Shown in pieces: positions 39,873-49,250 of a DNA stretch of 64,000 bases. Source of the DNA: Marinimicrobium alkaliphilum. GTDB taxonomy: Bacteria; Pseudomonadota; Gammaproteobacteria; Pseudomonadales; Cellvibrionaceae. The position numbers and the translations under genes are program-made. Below the pieces are notes generated by a model. It was not told the DNA's origin. It saw only the letters and a program-made list of their open reading frames with translations, and did not search any database. Numbering within the stretch: the stretch's first letter is position 1; every line of letters begins with the position of its first letter. Location of the stretch: the NCBI RefSeq assembly GCF_003259155.1, contig NZ_QGMQ01000002.1:246925-310924 (forward strand), read 5' to 3'.

Positions 39873-41921
39873 ATGAGCAAGATGGTAGGACTTTGGAACT
39901 GGATTGATAAGCGCCTCCCGGTACAGCGTGCCTGGGATACCCACATGGGCAAGTACTACGCGCCCAAAAACTTCAACTTTTGGTATTTTTTCGGCGTCCT
40001 GTCGCTATTGGTGCTGGTGAATCAGCTGGTCACCGGTATCTGGCTGACCATGAACTATGTCCCCTCGCCTGATGACGCCTTCCGCTCTGTTGAGTACATC
40101 ATGCGCGATGTGGAATATGGCTGGTTACTGCGCTATCTGCACTCCACCGGTGCTTCGGCTTTCTTTGTGGTGGTGTACTTGCACATGTTCCGCGGCCTGA
40201 TGTACGGCTCCTACAAGGCCCCGCGTGAGCTGGTGTGGATCTTTGGTATGACCATTTACGTGGTGTTGATGGCGGAAGCCTTCCTCGGCTACGTGTTGCC
40301 CTGGGGTCAGATGTCCTACTGGGGTGCGCAGGTGATTGTGTCCCTGTTCGGTGCGATCCCTGTGGTGGGTGAAGACCTGGTCCAGTGGATTCGCGGTGAT
40401 TACCTGATTTCCGGTATTACCCTGAACCGTTTCTTTGCACTGCATGTAGTGGCCCTCCCGATCGTACTGTTGGCGTTGGTAGTGCTGCACATTCTGGCGC
40501 TGCACGAAGTGGGTTCCAACAACCCGGACGGCATCGATATCAAGGCCAACAAGGATGAAAACGGTATTCCTAAAGACGGCGTGCCTTTCCACCCCTATTA
40601 CACGGTGCATGACCTGACCGGTATTGCGGTGTTCCTGTTCGTGTTCTGCTTTATCGTGTTCTTCTTCCCGGAGATGGGTGGGTTCTTCCTGGAGCACCCG
40701 AACTTTGAAGAAGCGAACAACCTGATGACGCCGGAGCACATCGCACCGGTGTGGTATTTCACGCCGTTCTACGCGATTCTGCGTGCGATTACGGTCGATG
40801 TTGGCCCGCTTGACTCGCGCTTCCTGGGTCTGATGGCGATGGGTGCCGCGATCGCGGTGCTGTTTGTACTGCCCTGGCTGGACCGCAGCCCGGTGCGCTC
40901 CATGCGCTATAAAGGCATGTTCAGCCGTGTCGCCCTGATCGTTTTTGTCTCGGCCTTCGTGATTCTGGGTTATCTGGGTGTTCAGCCCTCGACTGCAGGT
41001 CGTACGGCACTGGCGCAGATCTGTACCCTGATCTATTTTGCGTACTTTATCGGCATGCCCTTCTGGACCACGCGTGAGAAGACGTCACCGGTGCCCGACC
41101 GTGTGCAGAAGAAGGGGCTGCCGCTGCGTTTGACCCTGGGTGGCTTGGCGTTGTTTGCCGTGCTGGTTGTGGTACCGATTGCCGCCGTTGGCGCCGGTGC
41201 CCCCAGCTGTGGTGATGTGCCCTGTGACGTAATGAAAACCGACCCGCGCAATAAGGACTCCCTGCAGCGCGGTGCGAAGTGGTACATGAATTACTGCATG
41301 GGCTGCCACTCGGTGAAGTTTTCCCGCTACGAGCGTGTCGCTGACGATCTGGATATTCCCCACGACCTGATGCGTGACAACATGATCTTCTCCACCCACC
41401 GCATTGGCGAGCGTATGGAGATTTCCATGAGCACGCAGGACGGCGCCGCCTGGTTTGGGGTAGCGCCGCCGGACCTGAGTCTGGTGGCCCGCTCGCGCAG
41501 TCCCGAGTGGTTGTACACCTACTTGCGTAACTTTTACCGCGATGACAGCCGCCCGTTCGGCGTCAACAACCGGGTGTTCAGCAACGTCGGCATGCCCCAC
41601 GCCATGCTTGAGCTGCAAGGCCTGCTGGAGTGTGGTGCAGGGCCAGAGCGCGATCAGCGCGGCAATGTGGTACGCGACGGTGCCGGGAACCCGGTCATTG
41701 ATGAAAACTGCGGCAATCTCGTTGAAGGTGCAATTAGTGGTAGTATGAGCCAGGACGAGTTCGATCAGGTTACTTACGATCTGGTGAACTTCCTCGCCTA
41801 CGTCGCTGAGCCTTACAAAGTTGACCGTCAGCGCATTGGGATTTATGTGCTGTTGTTCATTCTGGTTTTCTTTGTTTTTGCTTATCTGCTCAACCGTGAA
41901 TACTGGAAGGACATCCACTGA
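39873..41921 (+). CDS. petBC: Fused cytochrome b - cytochrome c1 of the bc1 complex
   Basis: One uninterrupted 682-codon frame encodes both cytochrome b and cytochrome c1, normally two genes (petB, petC). Cytochrome b (~1-410) has heme-ligand pairs in RYLHSTGASAFFVVVYLHMF and FFALHVVALPIVLLALVVLH, and the Qo-site motif PVWY (~292-295). A hydrophobic, signal-like segment (~418-442) leads into cytochrome c1, with the heme-c motif CMGCH (475-479), the Met-ligand region GMPHAMLELQG, a Cys-flanked insertion (~588-615) and a C-terminal anchor helix. The same fusion is known as fbcH in Bradyrhizobium, where signal peptidase splits the product. Processing here is inferred. Confidence 0.93.
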   Translation: MSKMVGLWNWIDKRLPVQRAWDTHMGKYYAPKNFNFWYFFGVLSLLVLVNQLVTGIWLTMNYVPSPDDAFRSVEYIMRDVEYGWLLRYLHSTGASAFFVVVYLHMFRGLMYGSYKAPRELVWIFGMTIYVVLMAEAFLGYVLPWGQMSYWGAQVIVSLFGAIPVVGEDLVQWIRGDYLISGITLNRFFALHVVALPIVLLALVVLHILALHEVGSNNPDGIDIKANKDENGIPKDGVPFHPYYTVHDLTGIAVFLFVFCFIVFFFPEMGGFFLEHPNFEEANNLMTPEHIAPVWYFTPFYAILRAITVDVGPLDSRFLGLMAMGAAIAVLFVLPWLDRSPVRSMRYKGMFSRVALIVFVSAFVILGYLGVQPSTAGRTALAQICTLIYFAYFIGMPFWTTREKTSPVPDRVQKKGLPLRLTLGGLALFAVLVVVPIAAVGAGAPSCGDVPCDVMKTDPRNKDSLQRGAKWYMNYCMGCHSVKFSRYERVADDLDIPHDLMRDNMIFSTHRIGERMEISMSTQDGAAWFGVAPPDLSLVARSRSPEWLYTYLRNFYRDDSRPFGVNNRVFSNVGMPHAMLELQGLLECGAGPERDQRGNVVRDGAGNPVIDENCGNLVEGAISGSMSQDEFDQVTYDLVNFLAYVAEPYKVDRQRIGIYVLLFILVFFVFAYLLNREYWKDIH

Positions 41922-41998
41922 CACTGGTTTGACGTCGGCGTAACCGGGCGCGCAAGCGCCCGTTTGTGCTTTAAAAACATCTTACAGAGGTGAATCGA

Positions 41999-42637
41999 AT
42001 GGGTGTTGTGACCAAGCGCTCCTCCATGGCGCTGTTTTCCGATGCCAGGGATCATTACAGTCATCGGGTCAGAATCGTTCTGGCCGAAAAGGGTGTGTCC
42101 GTCGATCTTGTCGACGTCGACCCGAAAAGCAAACCCCAGGAGTTGGCGGATCTCAATCCCTACAACTCACTGCCCACACTGGCTGACCGGGATCTTGCGC
42201 TGTATGAATCCAAAGTGATTATGGAATACCTCGACGAGCGTTTCCCGCATCCTCCACTGTTGCCCGTGTACCCGGTGGCGCGCGCGCAAAGCCGCTTGTG
42301 GATGCACCGTCTGGAAAAGGACTGGGCACCGCTGGTGGATATCATTGTCGGCGCTAAAAGCAAGGATCAGGCGGCCAAGGCGCGTAAGGAGCTCAAAGAG
42401 GGCCTTCTTGCGATCGGTCCGATTTTTGCCGAAATGCCCTTCTTTATGAGCGACGAGTTCACGATCGTTGACTGCTGCCTGGGCCCGATTCTTTGGCGTT
42501 TACCGATGCTGGAAATTGAGCTGCCCTCAACTCGGCAGAGCAAGCCCTTGCTGGACTATATGGAGCGCCTGTTTGCGCGCGACTCTTTTCAGCAGAGTTT
42601 GAGTGAGTTCGAGCGGGAAATGCGTCCCGCTGCCTGA
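41999..42637 (+). CDS. sspA: Stringent starvation protein A (GST-fold regulator)
   Basis: A 212-residue protein with thioredoxin-like N-terminal and helical GST-like C-terminal domains ([48 protein letters not shown]). SspA binds RNA polymerase and affects stationary-phase and acid-stress transcription; it lacks the GST catalytic residue. The ATG at 41999 is spaced correctly from GAGGTG; a GTG at 41990 is the alternative. It follows the bc1 genes, as in Pseudomonas. Confidence 0.95.
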   Translation: MGVVTKRSSMALFSDARDHYSHRVRIVLAEKGVSVDLVDVDPKSKPQELADLNPYNSLPTLADRDLALYESKVIMEYLDERFPHPPLLPVYPVARAQSRLWMHRLEKDWAPLVDIIVGAKSKDQAAKARKELKEGLLAIGPIFAEMPFFMSDEFTIVDCCLGPILWRLPMLEIELPSTRQSKPLLDYMERLFARDSFQQSLSEFEREMRPAA

Positions 42638-42649
42638 AGTGAGTAACCG

Positions 42650-42673
42650 CGGGGCCATCGGCCCCGGTTTTTT
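42650..42673 (+). terminator. Hairpin between sspA and sspB
   Basis: Stem CGGGGCC (42650-42656), loop ATC, GGCCCCG (42660-42666), then a run of T. It is a typical intrinsic terminator just before sspB; read-through or a separate sspB promoter is implied. Confidence 0.75.
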
Positions 42674-42699
42674 ATCTGTTCCTGTTACGGAGTTCCTCC

Positions 42700-43101
42700 A
42701 TGGCCATGACGTCCAGTCGCCCCTACCTGATGCGTGCGCTTTACGAGTGGATTGTCGACAACGACTGCACCCCCCATATTCTGGTTGATGCACATCTTGA
42801 AGGTGTTCTGGTGCCACAGAGTTTCGTGAATAAGGACGGTCAGATCATTCTCAATATCAATCCGACAGCGGTCCAGGATCTGGTGATCGGTGACGACGCG
42901 ATTCGTTTTAATGCCCGCTTTGGGGGAGTGCCCACGGATCTGTTCATTCCCTGTTATGCGGTGTTGGGCATCTATGCGCGGGAAAATGGTCAGGGTATGG
43001 CCTTCGAGCCGGAAACGCCGCCGCCGGCACCGCCGACGCCAGAGGACGATACCCCAACGGGGGTAGAGAAAAAACGTCCCAGTCTTAAAGTGGTTAAATA
43101 G
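42700..43101 (+). CDS. sspB: ClpXP adaptor SspB
   Basis: A 133-residue adaptor that delivers ssrA-tagged proteins to ClpXP. The folded domain (~1-105: SRPYLMRALYEWIVDNDCTPHILVDA; IRFNARFGGVPTDLFIP) is followed by a Pro/Glu-rich linker and the C-terminal ClpX-binding tail KRPSLKVVK. The start at 42700 has GGAG 7 nt upstream. Confidence 0.95.
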   Translation: MAMTSSRPYLMRALYEWIVDNDCTPHILVDAHLEGVLVPQSFVNKDGQIILNINPTAVQDLVIGDDAIRFNARFGGVPTDLFIPCYAVLGIYARENGQGMAFEPETPPPAPPTPEDDTPTGVEKKRPSLKVVK

Positions 43102-43240
43102 CGATCAGAAAAGGCGTTTTTATAACTCTTGATACTTTTTGTGGTTCTTTTTATTGCTAATGTGTCTTTGCAGCACAGGCACCTCTAGCTGATACTAGAT
43201 CCGTACTTACTATAAGAAAACAAGCAGTTAGGAGTAGCAG

Positions 43241-43858
43241 ATGGCGATTTTACAGCACACCCTGGGCATCCTGGTTAACCCCGATCGCGAGTGGCAACGG
43301 ATTCGCAACGAAGACCAGTCGTTTTTCAAAGTTTTTATGCTGCACGTGCCGATTCTGGCACTGATTCCTGTGATTGCCGGTTACTTTGGCCTGACCCAAG
43401 TAGGTTGGGTGGTGGGTAGCGGTCCGGTGGTGAAGTTGACTCACGAAAGTGCGCTGCTGATTTGCGCCTCCGCGTATATCGCGCAGCTGGTCGTGGTCTA
43501 TGTGTTGGGCGAGTATATCAACTGGATGTCGCGGACATTCGGTGTGAGTGACAGCGCCAGCAAGCGTCATTACGAGGGCACGGCGTTGGCCGTCTATACA
43601 GCGGCGCCTATGATGCTGGCCGGGGTGGTACTCCTTTACCCCCAGCTCTGGCTGGTCGTAGGGGTGCTGGTGGTGGCCGCAGCCTATTCGGTTTATCTGA
43701 CTTACGAAGGCATTCCGATTCTGATGGACATTCCCAAAGAGCGCGGCTTTATCTACGCCAGCTCGGTAGTCACCGTAGCCTTGGTACTGGCGGTGGTGGT
43801 GATGGTGTCCAGCGTGATCATCTGGAGCGCGGGCATGGGCCCGGTGTTCACCAGCTAA
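43241..43858 (+). CDS. Yip1-family membrane protein
   Basis: A 205-residue protein with about five membrane helices. The N-terminal motif LGILVNPDREWQRIRNED is characteristic of bacterial Yip1 (DUF1282-type) proteins, and YEGIPILMDIPKERGF is also typical. The function is unknown. It is followed by a good terminator and is separate from sspB. Confidence 0.85.
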   Translation: MAILQHTLGILVNPDREWQRIRNEDQSFFKVFMLHVPILALIPVIAGYFGLTQVGWVVGSGPVVKLTHESALLICASAYIAQLVVVYVLGEYINWMSRTFGVSDSASKRHYEGTALAVYTAAPMMLAGVVLLYPQLWLVVGVLVVAAAYSVYLTYEGIPILMDIPKERGFIYASSVVTVALVLAVVVMVSSVIIWSAGMGPVFTS

Positions 43859-43881
43859 TTGACATGTTCGGGGTGTGATAG

Positions 43882-43903
43882 GGCGGCTTCGGCCGCCTTT
43901 TTT
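43882..43903 (+). terminator. Terminator after the Yip1-family gene
   Basis: GGCGGC (43882-43887), tetraloop TTCG, GCCGCC (43892-43897), then six T. A stable UUCG hairpin 23 nt after the stop. Confidence 0.9.
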
Positions 43904-43927
43904 GTGTCTGGGCGAAAAGCGTTTGAG

Positions 43928-43950
43928 CTTCACACAAGTGTCACAATTGA
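43928..43950 (+). promoter_or_regulatory. Probable Pho box upstream of pstS
   Basis: Two direct repeats 11 nt apart, TTCACACAAGT (43929-43939) and GTCACAATTGA (43940-43950), resemble the PhoB site of E. coli pstS. A possible -10 TTAAAG (43954-43959) follows closely. It lies ~87 nt upstream of pstS. Confidence 0.55.
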
Positions 43951-44036
43951 TGGTTAAAGTGCTTGCCAAGGGTGAGGAGACCTCATCTTTACACACTATG
44001 ACTTAATGTCCTGACTTGAAGATAACGGAGCGCTCA

Positions 44037-45011
44037 ATGAACGCTAAGCAAATCCTGAAAGGCCTGGCTCTTGCCGGCTCACTGGTCTGTGCCTCGGCAA
44101 GCAACGCCCAGGTGGACCCCAATCTGCCGGAGTATCGTCCGGTCTCTGGTATCTCTGGCAACCTGAGCAGCATCGGTTCAGATACCCTGAACAACCTGAT
44201 GACTCTGTGGGCGGAAGACTTCCGCAGCTTCTACCCCAATACCAGCGTACAGATCCAGGGTGCTGGCACCTCCACGGCGCCGCCGGCTCTGGCTGAGGGT
44301 ACCGCCAATTTCGGTCCCATGAGTCGCACCATGCGCGACAGCGAAGTGGCGCAGTTTGAAGCCGCGCACGGTTATGCGCCGACCATGGTGCGTGTGGGTA
44401 TCGATACCATTGCGGTATTCGTGAACCGCGATAACCCGATCGAAGGCCTGACCCTGGCTCAGGTGGACGCTATCTTCTCCAGCACCCGTCGCTGTGGTGG
44501 TGCTCGCGACATTACCCGCTGGGGTCAGGTGGGCATGGACGGCGCCTGGGCGAACCGCGATATTACCCTGTACAGCCGCAACGCCGTATCCGGTACTTAC
44601 GGTTACTTCCGTCAGCACGCCCTGTGTGATGGCGACTTTAAAGACAACATGAATGAGCAGCCCGGTTCAGCCTCGGTGGTTCAGGGCGTGAGCGAGTCGC
44701 TGAACGGTATTGGCTACTCAGGTATTGGTTACGAAACGGCGGGCGTGCGCGCCATCAAGTTGGGTACAGAAGAAGGTCGCCTGTTTGAGCCTACCGGTGA
44801 AAACGCGGCAACCGGCGACTACCCGCTGGCCCGCTTCCTCTACGTCTACGTCAACAAGCACCCCGAAGACGGTCTGGATCCGCGCACCCGCGAGTTCCTG
44901 CGCATGGTACTGTCCAAGCAGGGCCAGGAAGTGACTCACCGCGACGGCTTTATCCCGCTGCCTGCGTCGGTCGCCGCGCAGGAGCGTCAGCGCTTGGGTA
45001 TCGACCAATAA
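44037..45011 (+). CDS. pstS: Phosphate ABC transporter substrate-binding protein PstS
   Basis: A 324-residue periplasmic phosphate-binding protein. A signal peptide (~1-25, cleavage near ASNA) is followed by the phosphate-contact region SSIGSDTLNNL and the NFGPMSRTM loop, and the YSRNAVSGTYGYFR segment. It is separated from pstC by a terminator and a second Pho box, so pstS is transcribed as a single gene with its own PhoB control. GGAG precedes the ATG. Confidence 0.95.
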   Translation: MNAKQILKGLALAGSLVCASASNAQVDPNLPEYRPVSGISGNLSSIGSDTLNNLMTLWAEDFRSFYPNTSVQIQGAGTSTAPPALAEGTANFGPMSRTMRDSEVAQFEAAHGYAPTMVRVGIDTIAVFVNRDNPIEGLTLAQVDAIFSSTRRCGGARDITRWGQVGMDGAWANRDITLYSRNAVSGTYGYFRQHALCDGDFKDNMNEQPGSASVVQGVSESLNGIGYSGIGYETAGVRAIKLGTEEGRLFEPTGENAATGDYPLARFLYVYVNKHPEDGLDPRTREFLRMVLSKQGQEVTHRDGFIPLPASVAAQERQRLGIDQ

Positions 45012-45043
45012 CGTTCAGACACGTAGTGACATGAATATCGCTT

Positions 45044-45066
45044 GGGCCCCTTAAGGGGCCCTTTTT
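45044..45066 (+). terminator. Terminator after pstS
   Basis: GGGCCCC (45044-45050), loop TTAA, GGGGCCC (45055-45061), then five T. It lets PstS be made in excess over the permease. Confidence 0.9.
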
Positions 45067-45098
45067 ATTGTGGGGTTGTATGACGGTGTTGTGACAGT

Positions 45099-45132
45099 TT
45101 GTCATATAACTGTCATATGGCGCCGATACCAT
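45099..45132 (+). promoter_or_regulatory. Pho box and -10 of the pstC-pstA-pstB-phoU operon
   Basis: Direct repeats TTGTCATATAA (45099-45109) and CTGTCATATGG (45110-45120), each with the consensus TGTCAT, match the PhoB box almost exactly. A -10 TACCAT (45127-45132) lies 10 nt past the core, the spacing usual for PhoB-activated promoters. Confidence 0.85.
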
Positions 45133-45188
45133 AGCGTCGTCATGAGCAATGGCCGGCGGTCGCCGGTCTGGCCAAGCCGAGGAGAGTT

Positions 45189-47510
45189 ATGAACCAGTCT
45201 GCGCCTTCGCTATCGTCCGCGGGTAGAGAACCCGGTCAACCGGGTGCCTTGCCGGACGGTGAGCGCCGCAAACGCCTGCGTCGTTGGCGGACGATCAAAG
45301 ATTATTTTGCCAAGTATTCCGTGGGCACATTTGGGGTGGGTGTGATCATCGCACTGGCTCTGATCTTTGTGTACCTTTTTAGCGAGGTGGCGCCCATGTT
45401 GCGCCCCGCCTCGTTGACGGTCGAAGCTCAGTATCCGGCTCCCGGGGGCACCCAGGCAGAAACCCTGCATATTGCCATGGATCGTCACAAGGCGGTGGCC
45501 GTGCGCTACACCAGCGAGCGCGAAGCGGTGTTTTTCAACACTGTCGATGGTAGCGTGATCCGCCGGGAGGCGTTGCCGATACCCGAGGACGTTAGGGTCA
45601 CAGCCTTCGGCTTGGCGGAGCCACGCAATCGGCTATCGATTTTCGGATTGGAGAACGGCGAGGCACTGCTGGTACGCCATGAGTTTAACGAATCTTTTTC
45701 ACGCGATGGGCGCCTGTACAACCCCAGCCTGGTGTATCCAGTACGCGATGGCGAGCGGGTGTTGTTGGACGTGGCGGGTGATGGCAGCGGCATCGCATCC
45801 ATTGCCATTCAGCGCGGGAGCACCGGAACCAGCGTCGCGGCGGCGCTGGATGATGGCCGTTTGCGGCTGGTGCGTTTTGAAGAAACCACGTCCTTCCTGA
45901 CCGGTGAGGTCACCGTTCGCCGCAACGCCTACGATATTCCGCGGTTGCCGGAAGGTGCAGAGCCGACCCGGGTACTGCTCGATATCACCATGCGCCATCT
46001 GCTTGTGGGAGACAATCAGGGGCACCTGCATTATTACGACGTCAGTCGCCCCGCCCAGGCCGAACGGGTGGACTCCAAGCGTATCATCCGTGCTGACAGC
46101 GCTGAAGTTTCGGCTCTGGAATACCTGCTCGGCACCGTATCAGTGATTGTGGGTGGTTCCGAGGGCAGTGTCAGTCAGATCATGCTGGTGCGCGATGAGG
46201 ACAATATCAACCGTATCACCCGTGTGCGTGACTTCGAGTCGCACGCCTCGGCGGTGACAGGTATCTCTCCCGAGTATATCCGCAAGGGGTTTGTCACCTA
46301 CGATGCCGGTGGCAATCTGAAGCTTCACTATTCCACCTCCTATCGCACCCTGCTGAGCCGCACAGTCACAGATGCTCCACTGGCGTTGGTGCATATGGCG
46401 CCGCGCGCCAATGGCCTGTTCGCGGTGGACAATCAGGAACGGGTACATAAGGTGGATGTGTTCAATCCCCATCCGGAAGTGTCTGTGCGCGCACTCTGGG
46501 GCAAGGTCTGGTACGAGGGTCGCTCGCAGCCGGAGTATGTCTGGCAGTCGTCGTCGGCAACCGATGAATTCGAGCCCAAGTTCTCGCTCATGCCTCTGAC
46601 ATTGGGAACCGTAAAAGCGGCTTTCTACGCGATGTTGTTTGCCATGCCTCTGGCGATTCTGGGAGCGGTGTACAGCGCCTACTTCATGTCGCCCAAGCTG
46701 CGCCAACTGGTCAAGCCTTCCATCGAGATCATGGAGGCATTGCCAACAGTCATTCTCGGTTTCCTTGCCGGCTTGTGGCTCGCACCTTTCGCTGAGCGCA
46801 ACCTGCCCGCAGTCTTCTCAATTCTGCTGTTGATGCCGGTGTTTCTGATTTTCGCCGGCTACGTCTGGATGAAATGGATGCCGCGCGCCCTGCTGCAGCG
46901 GGTGCCGGACGGCTGGGAGGCTGCCATTCTCGTGCCGGTGGTGATCTTTGTGGGTTGGGCTTGTGTGGTGTTGAGCCCCTGGGTTGAGATTGCGCTGTTT
47001 TCGGGTGATATGCGTCAGTGGCTGACCGATGTCGGTATCACTTACGACCAACGCAACGCCATGGTGGTGGGTATCGCGATGGGCTTCGCCGTCATCCCCA
47101 CGATCTATTCCATCTCCGAGGATGCGGTTTTCAATGTGCCCAAGCATCTGACCCAGGGGGCCCTCGCGCTGGGCGCAACCCCTTGGCAAACCGTGACCCG
47201 GGTTGTGCTGCTGACGGCCAGTCCGGGCATTTTCTCTGCTGTCATGATCGGTTTCGGTCGCGCTGTAGGCGAGACCATGATTGTGCTGATGGCCACAGGT
47301 AACAGCCCGGTGATGAACTTCAACATCTTCGAAGGTATGCGCACCCTCTCGGCCAACATCGCCGTGGAGATGCCTGAGGCGGCAGTTGGAGGCACCCACT
47401 ACCGCATTCTGTTCCTGGCGGCGCTGGTGTTGTTCGTGCTGACGTTTTTCCTGAACACGATTGCCGAAATTGTGCGTCATCGCTTGCGCAAGCGCTACAG
47501 CTCGCTTTAA
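45189..47510 (+). CDS. pstC: Phosphate ABC transporter permease PstC, enlarged form
   Basis: A 773-residue permease, over twice the usual ~320. One membrane helix (~39-61) is followed by ~400 periplasmic residues with repeated beta-rich, WD/propeller-like segments (AALDDGRLRLVRF; GDNQGHLHYYDV), then the standard permease domain from ~470 with the EAA loop in GALALGATPWQTVTR. This extended form occurs in marine gammaproteobacteria. It is first in the operon after the Pho box; the start follows GAGGAGAG. Confidence 0.93.
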   Translation: MNQSAPSLSSAGREPGQPGALPDGERRKRLRRWRTIKDYFAKYSVGTFGVGVIIALALIFVYLFSEVAPMLRPASLTVEAQYPAPGGTQAETLHIAMDRHKAVAVRYTSEREAVFFNTVDGSVIRREALPIPEDVRVTAFGLAEPRNRLSIFGLENGEALLVRHEFNESFSRDGRLYNPSLVYPVRDGERVLLDVAGDGSGIASIAIQRGSTGTSVAAALDDGRLRLVRFEETTSFLTGEVTVRRNAYDIPRLPEGAEPTRVLLDITMRHLLVGDNQGHLHYYDVSRPAQAERVDSKRIIRADSAEVSALEYLLGTVSVIVGGSEGSVSQIMLVRDEDNINRITRVRDFESHASAVTGISPEYIRKGFVTYDAGGNLKLHYSTSYRTLLSRTVTDAPLALVHMAPRANGLFAVDNQERVHKVDVFNPHPEVSVRALWGKVWYEGRSQPEYVWQSSSATDEFEPKFSLMPLTLGTVKAAFYAMLFAMPLAILGAVYSAYFMSPKLRQLVKPSIEIMEALPTVILGFLAGLWLAPFAERNLPAVFSILLLMPVFLIFAGYVWMKWMPRALLQRVPDGWEAAILVPVVIFVGWACVVLSPWVEIALFSGDMRQWLTDVGITYDQRNAMVVGIAMGFAVIPTIYSISEDAVFNVPKHLTQGALALGATPWQTVTRVVLLTASPGIFSAVMIGFGRAVGETMIVLMATGNSPVMNFNIFEGMRTLSANIAVEMPEAAVGGTHYRILFLAALVLFVLTFFLNTIAEIVRHRLRKRYSSL

Positions 47511-47538
47511 GGCCCTGGCAGAGACAACTTGAGGAACG

Positions 47539-49209
47539 ATGATGAAAGATTGGTTTAGCAAGGGTTCGCCCTGGATCTGGCTGAGTGGCGGCGCCGTCAG
47601 TATCTGTATGGTAGCCGTTACCGGGCTGGTGTTGATGATTGCCATCAATGGCCTGTCGCACTTCTGGCCCAAGCCGGTGGTCGAATTTGAGTACCGCTTA
47701 CCGGGTCAAAGTGAGGGTCAGCGGGTCATTGGTGAGGTCAACCGCACCGAGACCATGACCGCCATCGCCATGCGCGAGGCGGGCTTGACGGTGCCAGAGG
47801 GTCAGGAGTTGGTGACCCGGCATATGATCAAGCGGGGCAATCGTGATGTGACCGGACAGGATTTTGTCTGGTACCTGGACGATCACATGTATGACCGCCG
47901 GTTCCCTCGGGATATTCTGGTGCTGGAGCGCCTGACCTGGGGAGACTTTTACGGTTACCTGGTGGATTACCGCATCGATGGCGAAGTGGTGGCTGAAGGC
48001 GCTGAAGCGCGAGCGGCGTTTCGCCAGCGTATGGCCGAGACCGCCGATCTTGTGCGCGAAATCAACGTGATCGAGCGGGTGGATATCGGGGACGTCAACT
48101 TCCGTATGGAGCAGCTGCGTCTGCGCGATCGGGGTCTGAATCTGAACGAGCGCCTGAGCGAGGCGCAGCGCGAACAGGCCCGAGCGGAAATGGCCGAACG
48201 GCAGGCGGCGCTGGATGAAGACTACGCGGTGCTGGAGCAGCGTCGCAATGAACTGCGCCACGAGGTTGGTCGGTATGCTATTACCATGGAGACCATGGAA
48301 GGGCAGATGCGTACCATTCGCCTGGATGCGGTGGTCCACGCCTGGTGGCCTAACGATATGAGTATGTTCCAGAAAATGGGTCACTACGGGCGTAACTTCT
48401 GGGATTTTGTCAGCGGTTATCCGCGCGAGGCCAATACTGAGGGCGGCATTCTGCCCGCCATTTATGGCACGGTGCTGATGGTGATTCTCATGTCTATTGT
48501 GGTCACGCCCTTTGGGGTGCTGGCGGCCATCTACCTGCGTGAGTACGCCAAGCAGGGGTGGCTCACCCGGGTGATCCGGATTTCGGTCAACAACCTTGCC
48601 GGTGTGCCTTCCATTGTCTTTGGTGTTTTTGGTCTCGGCTTTTTTGTCTACTTTCTGGGGGGCAACATTGATCGCCTGTTCTACCAGGAGGCGTTGCCTT
48701 CACCGACCTTTGGGAGTCCCGCGTTGATTTGGGCCTCGCTGACTCTGGCGCTGCTGACCCTGCCGGTGGTGATTGTGGCCACCGAGGAGGGTCTGTCGCG
48801 TATTCCTCGCAGTATTCGCGATGGCAGCCTGGCGCTGGGTGCGACCAAGGCGGAGACGCTGTGGCGAACGGTGATACCGCTGGCGGCGCCCGCAATGATG
48901 ACCGGTGTGATCCTGTCCGTGGCACGCGCTGCCGGTGAAGTGGCGCCACTGATGTTGGTGGGTGTGGTCAAGCTGGCGCCCAGCCTGCCACTCGATGGCA
49001 ACGCGCCCTTCCTGCACCTGGATCGCGCCTTTATGCACCTGGGCTTCCATATTTTTGACGTCGGTTTCCAAAGCCCTAACGTCGAAGCAGGTCGCCCCTT
49101 GGTGTATGCCACGGCCTTGATATTGGTGGCCCTGATTATTGTGCTCAACCTGACCGCGATGATAATCCGCAATCGCTTGCGTGAACGTTACCGCAGCGAA
49201 AGTGACTGA
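47539..49209 (+). CDS. pstA: Phosphate ABC transporter permease PstA, enlarged form
   Basis: A 556-residue permease. An N-terminal helix (~13-35) and a ~260-residue periplasmic insert with a coiled coil (~190-240, rich in Glu/Arg/Gln) precede the permease domain (~310-550), which has GSLALGATKAETLWRTV as EAA loop. The insert presumably pairs with that of PstC. Two adjacent ATG codons (47539, 47542) are possible; the second is better spaced from GAGGA. Confidence 0.93.
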   Translation: MMKDWFSKGSPWIWLSGGAVSICMVAVTGLVLMIAINGLSHFWPKPVVEFEYRLPGQSEGQRVIGEVNRTETMTAIAMREAGLTVPEGQELVTRHMIKRGNRDVTGQDFVWYLDDHMYDRRFPRDILVLERLTWGDFYGYLVDYRIDGEVVAEGAEARAAFRQRMAETADLVREINVIERVDIGDVNFRMEQLRLRDRGLNLNERLSEAQREQARAEMAERQAALDEDYAVLEQRRNELRHEVGRYAITMETMEGQMRTIRLDAVVHAWWPNDMSMFQKMGHYGRNFWDFVSGYPREANTEGGILPAIYGTVLMVILMSIVVTPFGVLAAIYLREYAKQGWLTRVIRISVNNLAGVPSIVFGVFGLGFFVYFLGGNIDRLFYQEALPSPTFGSPALIWASLTLALLTLPVVIVATEEGLSRIPRSIRDGSLALGATKAETLWRTVIPLAAPAMMTGVILSVARAAGEVAPLMLVGVVKLAPSLPLDGNAPFLHLDRAFMHLGFHIFDVGFQSPNVEAGRPLVYATALILVALIIVLNLTAMIIRNRLRERYRSESD

Positions 49210-49250
49210 CGCACGCTTACCCATTTGAATGTGAGTGAAAGGTTAATATT

